A stretch of DNA of 64,000 bases from Entonaema liquescens (lineage: Eukaryota > Ascomycota > Sordariomycetes > Xylariales > Xylariaceae), in the NCBI GenBank assembly GCA_902805475.1, contig CADCSX010000003.1, positions 2,728,001 through 2,792,000 of the forward strand, in the 5' to 3' direction. The notes beneath the pieces were generated by a model that was given only the letters and a program-made list of their open reading frames with translations, was not told the DNA's origin and searched no databases. Below, one piece after another: positions 37,587 through 49,797 of the stretch; position 1 is the first letter of the stretch, and each line of letters begins with the position of its first letter. The translations under genes and the position numbers were made by a program.

Positions 37587-39359
37587 TTTATGATAGCTGG
37601 GAAGCTGAGAGGTCCATTCCTGAAAAGGAGTCGCAAACAAATACCAAAGAATTACCCACCTCCCTACATGCAATCTAGGCCATCCACCCTAAAGAACGCA
37701 TCGGACGACAGCGGGTTACTAAGCGAGTAATTGGGGCGCAGTAGCTACGGGCACTTCGAGTTCCAAGGCTGGGCCTAGAAGATGAGTTTATCTTTTGCTA
37801 TTTTGGTCAACAAATATCTACACTTGAAGGCCATCAGTTCGAATCTACGTGTGGCATGCTTTATTTTTCTTTTTCTCCTCATTTTTCAATTGATTTTGCC
37901 CTGGGCAACCAACTCCCCTTCCCCCTCTCTTCTTTTCCACCTGGCAACCAGCTAGGTACCCAGCCATGGACTTGATACCACGATACAATAAATGATTATG
38001 CTTGTTGCTGAAAACTTCAATGGGGGAACACATCTTGAACATTATTTAAATATATCAACACATACCCGGACTTTCCACCGAATCCTTTTTTCCTCGACGT
38101 TTCTGCCTTTTCCTCTGTTGACTTTTATTCTACATTGACATATATGCTACGCCGACTACCTAAACAGTTTCTTCTTATTCCACGGCGAACACCTACGATA
38201 TCAAAACAAATAGTTTTATTTGAAAATAAATATCATGGACCTTATTGAATTGTATTTGAACAGCCTCTATTTGTATTTCTAATAAATATCCTTCCAGTTG
38301 GTAGTTGTAATAGCTTCAAAGGATTAGTCATCATCACTTTTAAGAGAATTGGCCAATCAGAACCAAGATAAACAACCACTTACACAGAATATACTAAACG
38401 ACTTATTAGTTAACCATGGCTGGAGGTACGCTTTTATTATCCAGGGAGTATATATTTTGATATTGATAGGGTACCATTGATATCCCGAAATTTTGGAGAA
38501 CTTAGAATTACTTAACATTCATTCTTTCAACCATGCAAATTACCAGCTCGCAGACCTTGGGAATGCTTAAGCTAAACTTACGAAAATTGCAACTAACTAC
38601 CGTATTTAATCTTAGTCTAGCGACGGTATTTCGGACATCTATCTGTGAAGATTAGGGAAGATATACGCGTATTTTTCGCGTAAGTTACAAACTTCTACTT
38701 TCAAACCCCCCAATGAGCGTTGCAAGCCATGAATGACATGATAACATACCTCTGTGACTCACATCTATCTATCGAGTGGAGAGAAGATAATATCACCGAC
38801 TTATAAGGGCTTTCCAAAACATATCCGTTGTCGGGCAATAAAGCGGTCAGCCTCGCCAACTCCTGCGTTCTTCGTGCTGTTGAATAATGCTCGGTAGGCA
38901 CTTGGCTTACACTGGGTGTTCCACAACCGCAAATATGGTCAAAAGACCTGATTAAATGAGCCACAAGAATTCATAAACTTTAAAACAACTTAGGCGGTAT
39001 ATTATCCTCAAATATTTCACCATTAGTAATTCATAAACCGTTGAGCGACGCCCCTGAATTGGCTCAACTTGACAACCCCCGAGAGCCAGAAACCCGTTCT
39101 CGGCTCCGAAGCCCACTTAAAGTAGGCGAAATGGGGGATCTCTAACCGCAATGGGAAGTCTCGTTAACCGAGAGCGGCTAACGATGTCCTATGAGATGCT
39201 CGGCTCGCCCAACAGTCTTCTGCGTAACTGAGACGTATTTAAGCTTCGGGGACCCGGTGCAAATAGAATAATTATAGCAGTTCTTGGCGTCTTCGAGAAG
39301 CAAAAAAAAAGAAAAAGAAGTTCGGTGGTTTAAGTACCGGGTCCCTCCCCTACATCGCT

Positions 39360-41162
39360 ATGTCGGAAGTATCCTCTCGCACCAGCCACAGCGACAACAA
39401 GAACGAAACCGCCGCGGCGGAAAAGAGCGTAGAAGATGGCCTCGATACGAAATCAAATCTTCCGGAGAAGGATAAGGAGGAAGGTGACCCCGGATTGTTA
39501 GCTGAGCCTCCGAGCGAGCAGCCCGTCGTCGACCAGCGACCAAACTATTCCGCCTTCACGGAATGGGAGAAAAGGGGCATCGTGCTTGGCGCTGCCATTG
39601 GGGCCTTCTTCTCGCCTCTCACGGCGCAGATCTACCTCCCCGCGCTCACGGTCCTAGCTCAGGAATTTCACGTTACGGCTAGTCAGATTAACTTGACTGT
39701 TACTACTTACATGGTACGTTGAAGAAAAAAAAACCCCCCAAAACGAAGATTTTGAAGTAAAGGGGTACATAAAATCATGACTCGATTTTTGAGAAAGCCA
39801 TATCTTGGACTACAGGTTGCTGACTACTATCTAATCCACGTGCAGATATTTCAAGGGATAACCCCGATGTTCGTCGGATCGCTAGCGGATTCCGCGGGGC
39901 GTCGACCGGCTTATTTTATATGCTTCGTCATATATATCTGTGCTAACATCGGATGTGCCCTAGCACCCAGTTACACGGCCCTGCTAGTCCTCCGCATGCT
40001 GCAATCCGCCGGATCCAGCACGACCGTGGCGCTGTGCCAGGCGGTTGTTGCCGACATCATTACGTCGGCGGAGAGGGGCCACTACGTGGCGTACACCTCG
40101 CTGCCCATCCTCCTAGCGCCGGCCATTGGCCCCGTGATTGGCGGTGTGCTGTCGCAGGAAGTCGGCTGGCGTTTTATTTTCTGGATCCTGGCCATCCTGG
40201 CCGCGGTTGTTTTCGTGATCCACGCGTTTTTCTTGCCCGAGACTTGCCGGGAGATCGTGGGAGACGGGTCGATCCGTCCGCATCCCGCGTACCGCACGTT
40301 CTGGCAGTTATGTAAAGATGCGCTGCGGCGACGCCGTGAGCGCCGCGACAAAGAGTCTGGTGGCGCTCCACTGGACCATGCGCCGTCGCACGCGTCGACG
40401 AAACGTAGCCTCCACGTGAAGAAGTTCAATGTCTGGAAATCGATCACGATTCTCCTCGAAAAGGAAATGTTCCTTTTGCTTGGGTACGGTGGCATTGTTT
40501 TCACAGGGTTCTACTGCGTTGCCACCGTCATGCCCACACAACTAGCTGCTAACTACGGCTTTGATGAGATCAAGGTGGGACTTATGTATCTTCCTATGGT
40601 CGGCGGTAGTGTGCTTGCCGCCGTCGTGAACGGGAGATTGATGAATTGGAACTACAGACGGCACTGTAAGCTGCGGGGGGTTCCCTTCGAACGTAGCAAG
40701 CAGCAAGACCTGTCTGAGTTCCCGATTGAGCGTGCCAGACTTGAAATCGGTATACCGATGCTTGCCCTGTGCGTGTTGTGCATAATCGCCTGGGGCTGGG
40801 CATTCCAATACCACGCACATGTGGCCGTGCCATGTGTCCTGCTATTCTTATTAGGTTGGGCAGTGGTCGGATTCAGCAACACGCTCAATGTACTACTTGT
40901 TGATGTGAACGTGGGTAGTGCTGGTGCTGCTACCGCGAGTAATAATTTGACTAGGTGTCTAATTGGTGCTGCAGCGACTGCGGTGATAGGACCCATGATA
41001 AACGGTGTTGGTATTGGATGGGCGTTTACGATACTGGGCCTTATATACATAGTTTTCTCCCCGATGCTGTTCTTTATCCTCAAGTATGGAATAGAATGGC
41101 GCAAAGAGAAGCGTGGCCGTGAGCTTGCAAAGAAGAAGAATAGCACCGGTGCTGAGAAATAG
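39360..41162 (+). CDS. MFS transporter, DHA1 drug:H+ antiporter type
   Basis: Two exons: 39360-39713 and 39846-41162, phase 0; 556 aa. The intron ends with a CTGAC branch site and CGTGCAG. The N-terminal 65 residues are hydrophilic and cytosolic, followed by about 12 membrane segments with a basic central loop (RRRRERRDKE, about residue 275). Motif A appears as GSLADSAGRRPAYF at the exon 2 start, and motif C as APAIGPVIGGVL. The family exports drugs and metabolites across the plasma membrane. The gene converges on the regulator gene at 41380-43019 with a gap of only 217 bases, and another MFS gene follows, so it may belong to a local efflux/regulator locus. The substrate cannot be deduced. 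GC content is clearly higher than in the flanking sequence. Confidence 0.92.
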
Positions 41163-41379
41163 ACGGACGAATGGCGCGTTTCCCGTAATAAGATAGAAAT
41201 ACATCATGACATTTAACTTGTTGTTTTGGCTGTATGCTCACCTAAAGATTCATGATAGAAACGAGTATATGTCAGTAAAATCTAGTGTTTGCACACTGTA
41301 ATCTGATTAGTTGCTTTGGGTGGGTATCAATAACCTTCGTTTCCTTGGTCTCGTGGATCATTGCATCTGAAGAGCTCTA

Positions 41380-43019
41380 TCAAACGATCAGGAGGCCTTC
41401 TCCGCTTTCCCAGATGTCATGAATCCATGAACGTCCTGGTAGATAAGGTGTTTTGCGCATCCATATTCTTCTCAACTGAACGAGGGCCAGAGGGATGGTC
41501 GACGTGTGGGAAATTTCGTTTAGATGTTCGAAGATCTTTATGATGATTTGTCGTTGTTGGTCTGTTTGACTTTCGCCCCCCACAATGAATGCTGGCCAGA
41601 CTATTGCTTTGAAGTGAGTATCATTGTGATCAATTTGCCTGAGGTGGAAGAGTGTCGTCCCGACTAGATCACTGGATACTTCTTGAAATTCTGGGTATTT
41701 CCCGCCCACAATACGTCGGCCGTATATTTCAATGGCTCCCTTCCAGGCTTCACCAAGTGAGCGCCGTGTATGTATTGAGTCCGGCTGTGGTGATTTCTTG
41801 GCCCAATCCATGGTATAAAATTGTTGTAACTGAGTGAACAAGCGAGGGATATCATTCCCCGGGCCGTTAAATGGGAAGATAGTAAAGGCGCGGAGGGTGT
41901 GAAGTAAGTCGGCGGGGCAGCCAGTCCAGCTATGAGACTCGGTCCTTCCGAGTACCTTGACTAATTCAGACGACGGGAATATATCTAGTAGCTTTGATAG
42001 ATTTGGATTAAAAGTTGAACCAAAGAGAGATAGTCTGTTTTATTGTTAGCCGAGTTTTGCAGATATACGAGTGTTGAGAACGGAGGTTACTGATATCGCA
42101 AATGTGTCTTCGAACCATGTTTGTAGGGTTGGAGTGAACTTCGCTTGTGAATCTGCATTCGCCCCTCGCGCAGACCTTTGTAACGAAATAAGAACTTTCA
42201 TTCCATCCAAGTGATACTTCCAGGACGTCGTGCCTGATTCTATCATATCGACCCAAATTAATACGAACACGGATGCTATCAAGGTGCCCAAGGCATCGAT
42301 AGCACCATCCAATGCACTTCTCAGGGCACCGATACATAATGAAGAATGGGTTAGAGCGTCTGTGTATTGAGCCGAAGATGTAACATCGTAATTCCTAGAG
42401 CTCACCACGTCCATGCAATTGAGAGATGGTTTGTAAGATGCTATAGATTCCGACAAGGAGTTAGGAATGCACTGTCCTGCTTGTGCTTGATGGATAGCAG
42501 ATATGGCCAGAATGCTATGAATCAGAGCTGGATTACCGGGTATCATAACCAAGAACTGTCTAAAGCCGTTTGGCGAAGCTGGCTCGTATAGAGTGCATTC
42601 CATACAGCACCGATCCATATCTGAGAATTTGATCAGTAATTGATACAGTTAGTATAAGTAGGTATTCTGCAAATATGGGATATATAATGTGGCGTACAAT
42701 AAGAAATATATTGCCTAGACTTCGGACTCAAGTCTTGGAAGATGGGATCAGTTAAAGTCCTGGCTACGAGAGGAATTGAGGACGTAGGTCGTTGTCTCCT
42801 TTCCACCAATTCTGTAGGCTGCTTCTCAAAACCTAGGGTCGCCATTTTTCCTCTACTTGGCAGGCCGGTCCAAATCAATGGCTTGTTGGTGCTGTATCCG
42901 AGGCATTCGTAGTCGTGTGTCTTGCATTTGAAGCAAGTTGGTAAACGACCGTCGCATCTTAGACGCTTCCTACGACACGTCCAACAGGGCTTAGGCGAAA
43001 ATTCGAATTGCTCATCCAT
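41380..43019 (-). CDS. Zn2Cys6 fungal transcription regulator, frame possibly interrupted
   Basis: Exon 1 is 43019-42698, an intron covers 42697-42621 (GTACGC...CTCAG), and coding continues from 42620. The N-terminus has the binuclear zinc cluster C12-x2-C15-x6-C22-x6-C29-x2-C32-x6-C39, rich in Arg/Lys. Then comes a fungal-specific regulatory domain with a helical segment, starting YYMDRCCMECTLYE and including YHLDGMKVLISL. The reading frame meets TAA at 42046-42048 and 42040-42042, then continues in the same frame with coherent protein sequence (SLFGSTFNPNLSKLLDIF) to a stop at 41380. Either an intron hides the stops (for example donor GTAACC at 42090 to acceptor AAAG at 41992, 99 nt, phase-correct) or the gene is broken. 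It lies downstream of the DHA2 transporter on the same strand, so it could be a pathway-local regulator. Confidence 0.75.
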
Positions 43020-43406
43020 TTCACCTATATATATCCCTAAGATAGCAAGGTTTTCATTTACCCGTTTTGATGAAAACTGTAATAGGTAGACGAAGTTAGT
43101 CGCTTTATTGATAGTTAGTACCTACATAGTAGGAACGAACGCACGGACGATTTGCCCCTTAAGCCCTCTAAGCCCTCTAAGCACGCCTCGAAATTCAAGC
43201 AATTGACCAATTATATTTCATTATCGTTAATTGTATATATCTGATTGTTGCATGCTTCCCTTGCTCAGCCTCAATGCTTCGTCATAGGGGTTGATAATAT
43301 TTTTAATACGCTTTAAGACTGTATACAATCCATATTTATTCAAGGTCTCTAACGGCTGCTATACTCGTGATCCCGTGGTATCTAGAACATTCGGACTTCA
43401 GTTATA
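43020..43406. other. Intergenic, promoter of the Zn2Cys6 gene
   Basis: 387 bases between the DHA2 transporter stop and the regulator start. A tandem AAGCCCTCT repeat (43160-43180) is the only visible structure. Confidence 0.5.
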
Positions 43407-45105
43407 TCAAGTTGTGACCACTGTCTGTGGTGTTACTTGTTCACTTTCGCGAACTGTTTGTCGTTGCTGCGCCTTCTCATCTACGGTAAAGTCGCTCTTG
43501 GCTTTACCAATCCTGATGAAACCCAAGACTAGCAAGATGACTACGGCTGCACACCCGACGGCAAACCAGAAAGCCACCTTATAGCTTTCCCCTAGCCCGT
43601 CGCTCGATCTGCTGATAACTGCAAAATCCGCCCAGCCGAGAAAGAAGCTGATGCCGAGGAACACCAAACCATTAATACACGCCCCTGCTAGGCCTTGCTG
43701 GTGTTTTGGGACGCTAGTAGTAATGAAGATACCGCTCACGTTGAAGCTGATATCAATGCCTATCGTCGTGCACACCATTGCTGGGAATACCCACCTCCAA
43801 TAGTTAGGATTTTCGGGCATTAGGGCGAACAGGAGAGAACATAACACGAAGCCTGTCCCAGCCAGCAATAGGAGTATAGAGCCGGGTAAGCGATGAAGGG
43901 TGACCCCACCCACGAGAGCGATGATGATTCCGCCAGCAGCCATAGGGGAAAACCAGAGCGCGGCAAGCAATGGTGGGACTTTGAGGACAGTCTGTATGCT
44001 AGCAGAAGTTAGTATATGAGTTTGAGGTTTCTTGAATCGTAAATAGGGAGATGGCTTACTAGAAACTTGCATAAAAGAGGTATATGCCAAAGCAGCCACA
44101 GGCCATGAAAAGGGCCAGGAAGAGCGGGCCGATGTATTTGATAGAGAACAAGCTGAAAGGCAGCAAAGGAGATTCTGCAACCCATCCTTCCACGTAGATG
44201 AAAGCTGCAAGGAATATGAGCCCTAGTATAAACGTGACAATTATCTGAGGCGAAGCCCAGTGGCCTTTGACGTGGGAGGCATCAGTGATAGAGTATGTGA
44301 GCAGACTCAAGCTGCAGATACTGGTAAGGCAGCCCCACCAATCCATCAAAGACCAGTCGCCGCGCTTCCGCTCGTGAGGAACGCAGAAAAAGGTCATCAC
44401 GCACAGGAAAGCCAACAATATGGACGCAATCCAGAAAAACCAGCCCCAGTAGAGGAATTCGCCGGTGAGACCAGCAACGATGATTCCAGAGAAGAAACCC
44501 AAAGGTGCACATCCTCCGTACAAGCTGAATATAGTATTCTTTCGCGGGCCAGGACGGTAAGTGGTCCCTAACAACGTCGTACCCGCTGGCAGGAAAGCAG
44601 CTGCTCCCACTCCTTGGAGAGCCCGGGTCGCTAGTACCATCGGTAAGGTGCGACTGAACCCACCAATTATCGCCCATAGGGTAAGCCATGATAATCCGCC
44701 GAGATATATCGGATAGCCGCCAAACATGTCGACAAGCCGGCCGAATGGTAATAACAAGGAGCCAGTGACGAGGGAGAAGACGGTGATGGGCCAGGTCCTC
44801 TGGCTAGGGTCAATGCCCGTGTCTTCGATGAGTACGGGGAGTAACACGCTGAATCCGCTGATGAGGAATTCTGCCATCATCATAGAACCGAGAACTGAAA
44901 TGCAGAACCCTGTCTCAACCCAGCCATTAGCAAAGATGTCAGGTCTACTTCTTCCAAGCTTCTCGGTGTCGATCGGACCGCTATAAGAGGATGAGGACGA
45001 CACGTTCTTGTTGCCCGGGGGGTTCCCTTGGGTCTCGACAGCCGCTGATTCTATGTCGGTGGCCATTTTGATGGCTTCGTCGTCCTTCAGGGGGTTACGT
45101 AGCAA
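43407..45105 (-). CDS. MFS transporter, DHA2-like
   Basis: Two exons: 45105-44060 and 43998-43407; the intron (44059-43999, GTAAGC...GCTAG) splits a Tyr codon; 545 aa. A Ser-rich hydrophilic N-terminus (about 75 residues) leads into about 14 hydrophobic segments. Motif A-like sequence is FGRLVDMFGGYPIYLGG, followed by ATRALQGVGAAAFLPAGTTLLG and a motif C-like GGCAPLGFFSGIIV. The central PHERKRGDWSLMDWWG loop is typical of 14-helix DHA2 proteins that export drugs or secondary metabolites. The C-terminus is short and charged. A second in-frame Met at residue 14 could be the true start. The gene lies directly upstream of the Zn2Cys6 gene on the same strand and is divergent from the membrane protein at 46410. 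Confidence 0.92.
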
Positions 45106-46409
45106 GAGCGACGATTAATTTCACGGTGTCGAACGGCCTCCAACACCAAAAGGTTACCATGTAGCAGTGAAATAACAGTCATGGTGTCCGTGATGAAAGG
45201 TTGTATTTAAGCGCGTTCGTAGGAGTATCTAGGGTCTGGGATTTCAAAGTCCGGAGCCGGTCAGTTATGTGGTTAAGTTACGAAGTATGACTACCTTATA
45301 TCACAATCACCAAAAAAGGAAGCCAAGATACAAGACGTGCGTCCGAGGTTTTCCCTCGACCCTTTTCTGGCCAACCCCATCCCGAACAAAGCTCGTCACT
45401 AGCAAGGGAAAACTGCTCCAAATGCAACCTGTGTGTGGTCTTTAAGACTAGGGTCCTGTCAGAGCGCCGTCTGTATTTCTCTACATCCGATCTATGGAGG
45501 TGTAAGTATTAGCGGTTACGATCTAGACGTGATTCTCACCTAGGTACGTTTTGCGCCCGGCAGTTTATTATGCCTGATTAGGAAGCCAAGCAACATGTCT
45601 AAAACGGGGCGCCGATCATCAAGCTCAGCCGCTAGCTCCACTACATTGAATTGATTATCTCCATGTTTTGCTTCTTTAGGAAGCATAGTTGCAACTTTAA
45701 AACGGCATTTACATCTGGCGCATTGCGAGTCATTGCGAGTCATTGTAACTAAATGTGGTGTGTGATTAGTGGATAAGTTGGTGGAGAGTAACGCGTCAGT
45801 GTTAGCACCTCTCATATAGCATCTTTAAAGGGGTGAGATATCGTTGGGAGAGGCTTCAATAAATAAGAACCTATAGTCCTGGTATTGCCTAGGATATATG
45901 ACATCCCGGCGAGCCGTCCGACGATCAAGCTGATCTCGTCTTAGAGTTTCGTTGTTTCTCCCATAGAGTATATCCTTGAATAGTAGCAAGAGTCCAGGCG
46001 TATGTTTCTAAAGATGCTGGACAGGCAGACTGGTAGGATACTGCTGCGACAAGATCGTCAATTGTCCAATATACGGTGATCGCTCAGCGGCCATGTTTGG
46101 TTGGTTTCTGCCATTATTATATCGATGGACCTTCCTGTAAACAATCGGTCATGGCATAAAATGAACGAGTCGGTACTATTCCTTTCTGCTTTCATTTTTG
46201 TCTCTCGCGCAGGTCGCTTTTCATTCTTTTGAGCGTCTTTCCTAGAATTAACTTATCTTTCGATTCGTTACTCCTGCTTCTGTGAAGTTAGGTATTTTCA
46301 GTTGTGCGACTGGTTCGCCCGTATTTTTAGATGAAGACTTTCTACTGTTTCCTTCCCCTCAGATTTATAGGTTACGTATCCGATAATTACTCCTCCGCCT
46401 TAACTTACA
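45106..46409. promoter_or_regulatory. Divergent promoter region, MFS / membrane protein
   Basis: 1.3 kb between divergent starts. It carries a T-rich leader before 46410 and a short tandem repeat of CATTGCGAGT (45720-45741, two copies). No gene called. Confidence 0.4.
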
Positions 46410-47435
46410 ATGAATGCCTCAGCATCACTCCGGGCTTCCTTCTACGGGGCGGACGGCCCACTCGGCATGCCCCCTCAACCTAAGCGGCATACTATGAGGG
46501 GCGACATCGAGGCCCTCCGATGGCTCAGGACTCTCGTACCGGTCAATTACGCCGACTATAGCTCCTATTGCCGGCAGGTGAAAGAGGAGGTTCACGAAGA
46601 CTCCGTCTTTGAGGTTGAACAGGCACCAGAACTTCCAACGACAAGGGGTCAAATCGGGAGGATGTTCACAATCTGGCCGTACCGAGACGCAAATTGGGTT
46701 ATTGCTATATTATTTGTAATTGGGTCCTTGTCGTTCGCAATCAATGCTCTGTTCGGCTTGCTCTCTGTCTTCGTCCCGTCGACCATATTCCCCGGCCAGA
46801 TAGAGTTTGCCATACCTATCACAACGCTATTTGGCGCCTTCTTTTTCGTCTCCGGTGGCACTCTAACCTTAATAGCGGGGTGGAATGCCGATAAGGGCAC
46901 CTTTGAGCCTGTCGAGTATAAGACTGAGGATGGCAGCACCAAGACGTATAAGCCAGCCCTGCTTGGCAGCAGCGCATGGTCATGGATACCTGCAACGTCG
47001 GATTTGAAAGCAGCCCTACAGACGGTTCCATTCCAATCTTCCTTGATACAATTCTTCGGCGGTTTAATCCTTTCAGTTAGCGTTGTAGGTAGCTGGCCAG
47101 GTGTTATATCACCTGAGGATCTTATGGGATTTCAGCTCTTCTTTTTTGGGCCATTGTCTGTTGGAGGTACCATATTCTTGCTTGCCAACATGAGTCTTCT
47201 CATCTGGCTACAAGATCGTTGGTATAAGCCCAAGCCAAGTTCGGCTTCCTGGCAGGCAGCGTTTTGGAGTTCGGTCGGTTCCTTCAACTTTGCACTTACA
47301 GGTTTTGCCCTTTTTATGGAGGATATGAATACTTCGACAGTTGTTACGTTTGTTGGTTCTTGGACGTTTTTGATTGGTTCCATTTTCCAGTGGTATGATC
47401 TCATGGCGTTCCACCCAGACGGATTGGCGACTTAA
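46410..47435 (+). CDS. Polytopic membrane protein of unknown function
   Basis: Single exon, 341 codons. A hydrophilic N-terminus of about 90 residues (PKRHTMRGDIEALRWLR, then acidic) is followed by six likely membrane helices at roughly 95-120, 131-155, 211-232, 241-268, 284-304 and 312-334. The loop between helices 2 and 3 is long and polar (GWNADKGTFEPVEY...). The last residues are cytosolic or lumenal and short. I believe it belongs to an uncharacterised fungal integral-membrane family, but I cannot name it or assign a substrate. Low Cys content and regular helices argue for a genuine protein. No intron and no overlap with neighbours. Confidence 0.85.
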   Translation: MNASASLRASFYGADGPLGMPPQPKRHTMRGDIEALRWLRTLVPVNYADYSSYCRQVKEEVHEDSVFEVEQAPELPTTRGQIGRMFTIWPYRDANWVIAILFVIGSLSFAINALFGLLSVFVPSTIFPGQIEFAIPITTLFGAFFFVSGGTLTLIAGWNADKGTFEPVEYKTEDGSTKTYKPALLGSSAWSWIPATSDLKAALQTVPFQSSLIQFFGGLILSVSVVGSWPGVISPEDLMGFQLFFFGPLSVGGTIFLLANMSLLIWLQDRWYKPKPSSASWQAAFWSSVGSFNFALTGFALFMEDMNTSTVVTFVGSWTFLIGSIFQWYDLMAFHPDGLAT

Positions 47436-48194
47436 GCTAGGGAAATCCCGGTGTTTCTAGGTATTTGACCACTCTCTTCGTTTGGGAGGGTGGTTGAATG
47501 GTCGAGGAGAGATTATCTCTCTCGCTTGATAATGCGCATACTTAGCTTAACCTAGTAATACCTGAGTGGGCGAATACCAATTGAGAATTAGATGGAATTG
47601 TTAAAAGGAGGGTTGCTTTATATGAAATATTGTTAATTGTCAGTGACGAAAGACGTGGGGAAGCGGGGTCATTGTGGAAATTTTATCAAGGAAGTGTCGG
47701 TTGGTCGGGTCTCTACCTAGGTACGAAGTACTTAGGTAGGTACCTGACGGTGTCCGGCCAATTGCTCGGCGGGGTTGTCCGCGGGGTATTCTTAATCTTA
47801 GCTAAGGTGGGCAGGTACCTCACGATAATCATGGGAAAAATAAACATTTTTTGCGATCTTGTGACATGTGTCTTTGATTTGTCCTACAACTATATATTTC
47901 ATTGCATCTTCTAATTCCTCGGCATTATTATTTTATGGAATTACTGGAAATATAAATATAATCTTATGTATTACTTTGGTAGTTCACAACAAGTCAAAAC
48001 TTACTACTCCTACGATAGAATCCGACTAACAAAGAAGCAAATATATACCTTACCTAAATTATCCAGCCCTCGAAGCTCGAAGCGGGGACATCAACATTTT
48101 TATTAGACAGGAGTTATTTTCCCTCTCCCTTGCTCTTATTCTTTCTTAGCAACTTGGGTACCTTTCTTAGAATTGGGAATAATCACAACTCAAC
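47436..48194. other. Intergenic, promoter of GAL1
   Basis: AT-rich flank containing one TAGGTAC hairpin (47713-47739) and the pyrimidine-rich leader of GAL1. No CGG-N-CCG Gal4-type site was found by eye. Confidence 0.5.
47713..47739. repeat. 27-bp imperfect palindrome (TAGGTAC class)
   Basis: CTACCTAGGTAC, spacer GAA, then GTACTTAGGTAG. Eleven of twelve positions pair. A further GTACCT follows directly. Confidence 0.85.
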
Positions 48195-49797
48195 ATGTCG
48201 GGTCCTGTACCTACAGTCACTGCGCTGCAGGACATATACACACAACAGGCTCTAAACGATCAAACTGCGAGATGGAACAAACTTCTTGACAAGTTCCAAG
48301 CCCTCTATGGCACTCCCGCTCAGTTCGTCTCGCGATCACCTGGTCGCGTGAATATCATTGGCGAGCATATCGACTACTCCCTTTACTCGGTACTACCCAT
48401 GGGAATGACTCCAGATGTTATTCTCGCTGTATCCACCGATCTAGAGCCGTCCCAAGACGGCACTTACAAGATAAAGATAGCCAATGTCGATAATGAGCGG
48501 TTCCCGACTCGCGAGTTCGACGTGTCCTACTCCGAGGTTGATATCGACGCAACGAAACATGAATGGACCAATTACTTCAAGTCCGGGTTGAGAGGAGCAT
48601 TGCAATTGCTAAAGAAGAAATACGGAGACGACTTCAAGCCCAAGAGTATGCAAGTGTTAATGGACGGAACAGTACCTGCTGGTGGTGGTCTCAGTTCTAG
48701 CGCCGCCTTTGTGAGTGCCAGCGCATTGGCCGTCATGATTGCTAACGGTGAGCGCGATGTCGACAAGAAAGCCCTCACCGAAGTTGCTATCGTCAGTGAG
48801 CGGGCTGTGGGTGTTAACTCTGGGGGGTGAGTCTACCTAGTCTTAGCCAATTGCATGGCAAATATTAATATCTTGCAGAATGGACCAGTCCGCTTCAGTA
48901 TTCTCCGAACGAGGGTCAGCCCTCCTGGTTTCGTTCACCCCATCTCTTTCGGCGCGGCCAGTCTACTTCCCCAAAACGAACCCCGAACTGTGCTTTATGG
49001 TCGCGCAATCGTTCGTTACTTCAAACAAGCAAGAAACTGGCCCAATTCACTATAACCTCAGAGTTGTCGAATGCAGTATGGCTGCAGCGTATCTGAATGC
49101 TAAGTTATGTCCTAAGGGAACTGAACTACCCAAGGATGCTGGTCCACTAGGCGTTTCCATTCGCGGTTTCCACCAAAATTACTTCAAGGACACTACGAAG
49201 TCAATGCCCGAACAACTTACTGAATTGATCGAGCTTACTAAGTCTACGCTTACCCAGGAGAAAGGGTACACTTTGGAAGAAGTTGCTTCGGGTATCGGTA
49301 TCTCGGTTGATGAGGTGAAAGCTCGATTTATGTCTAGCTTCCCCGTACGGGGCGAATACTTTAAGCTCCGCCAGCGTGCACTGCACGTATTTACCGAGGC
49401 CCTGCGTGTTCTTAAGTTCCTATCGCTTCTAGAAGACCCGGCGCAAGCTCCCGACTCTGAGCACACGGTGGAATACAACGCCAAGCTTGGAAAACTGCTG
49501 AATGAAACACAAGACTCTTGTCGAGATGTCTACGAGTGCAGCTGCCCCGAAATAGACGAGCTGTGCAAAATTGCGCGCGAGGCCGGCAGCTACGGTAGCC
49601 GACTGACTGGCGCAGGTTGGGGTGGATGCAGCGTCCATTTGGTGCCCGCCAACAAGGTTGACGACATCAAAAAGGCGTTGATCGATAAATATTACTCTAA
49701 GCGGAACTTGAGTGAAAAGGACCTAGAAGAGGCTATTGTTGTCAGTCGGCCGATGAACGGTAGTGCAGTCTTCAACCTGAAGGGCGGGAAGATTTGA
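48195..49797 (+). CDS. GAL1: Galactokinase
   Basis: Two exons: 48195-48826 and 48879-49797; the intron (GTGAGT...TTGCAG) splits a Gly codon; 516 aa. A GHMP kinase that phosphorylates galactose to galactose-1-phosphate, the first committed Leloir step, in the cytosol. The galactokinase signature GRVNIIGEHIDY is at 50-61, the ATP-binding glycine/serine motif GGGLSSSAAF at 163-172, and a third GHMP motif near the end is GSRLTGAGWGGCSVHL. The segment after the intron, GGMDQSASVF, is the sugar/ATP-contact region, with its Asp present. Length matches fungal Gal1. Nothing in the neighbourhood (no GAL7/GAL10) suggests a galactose cluster. Confidence 0.96.

Larger units (their letters stand above)
36534..39359. 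other. 2.8-kb intergenic region with strong hairpins
   Basis: No protein gene recognised. Two imperfect inverted repeats at 37376-37413 and 37543-37586 are listed separately. A tiny frame starting at 38416 with a possible intron would encode only about 12 residues, and I do not call it. The last 100 bases are the leader of the DHA1 transporter. Confidence 0.5.

Noticed and set aside
37541..37600. tRNA-Val gene
   Set aside because: The 5' arm resembles tRNA-Val, but there is no proper anticodon arm or T-arm within tRNA length; the B-box-like sequence is 250 bases away.
38416..38575. Tiny spliced gene beginning ATGGCTGGAG with a GTACGC donor
   Set aside because: Would encode only about 12 residues before a stop. 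The splice signals are plausible, but nothing supports translation.
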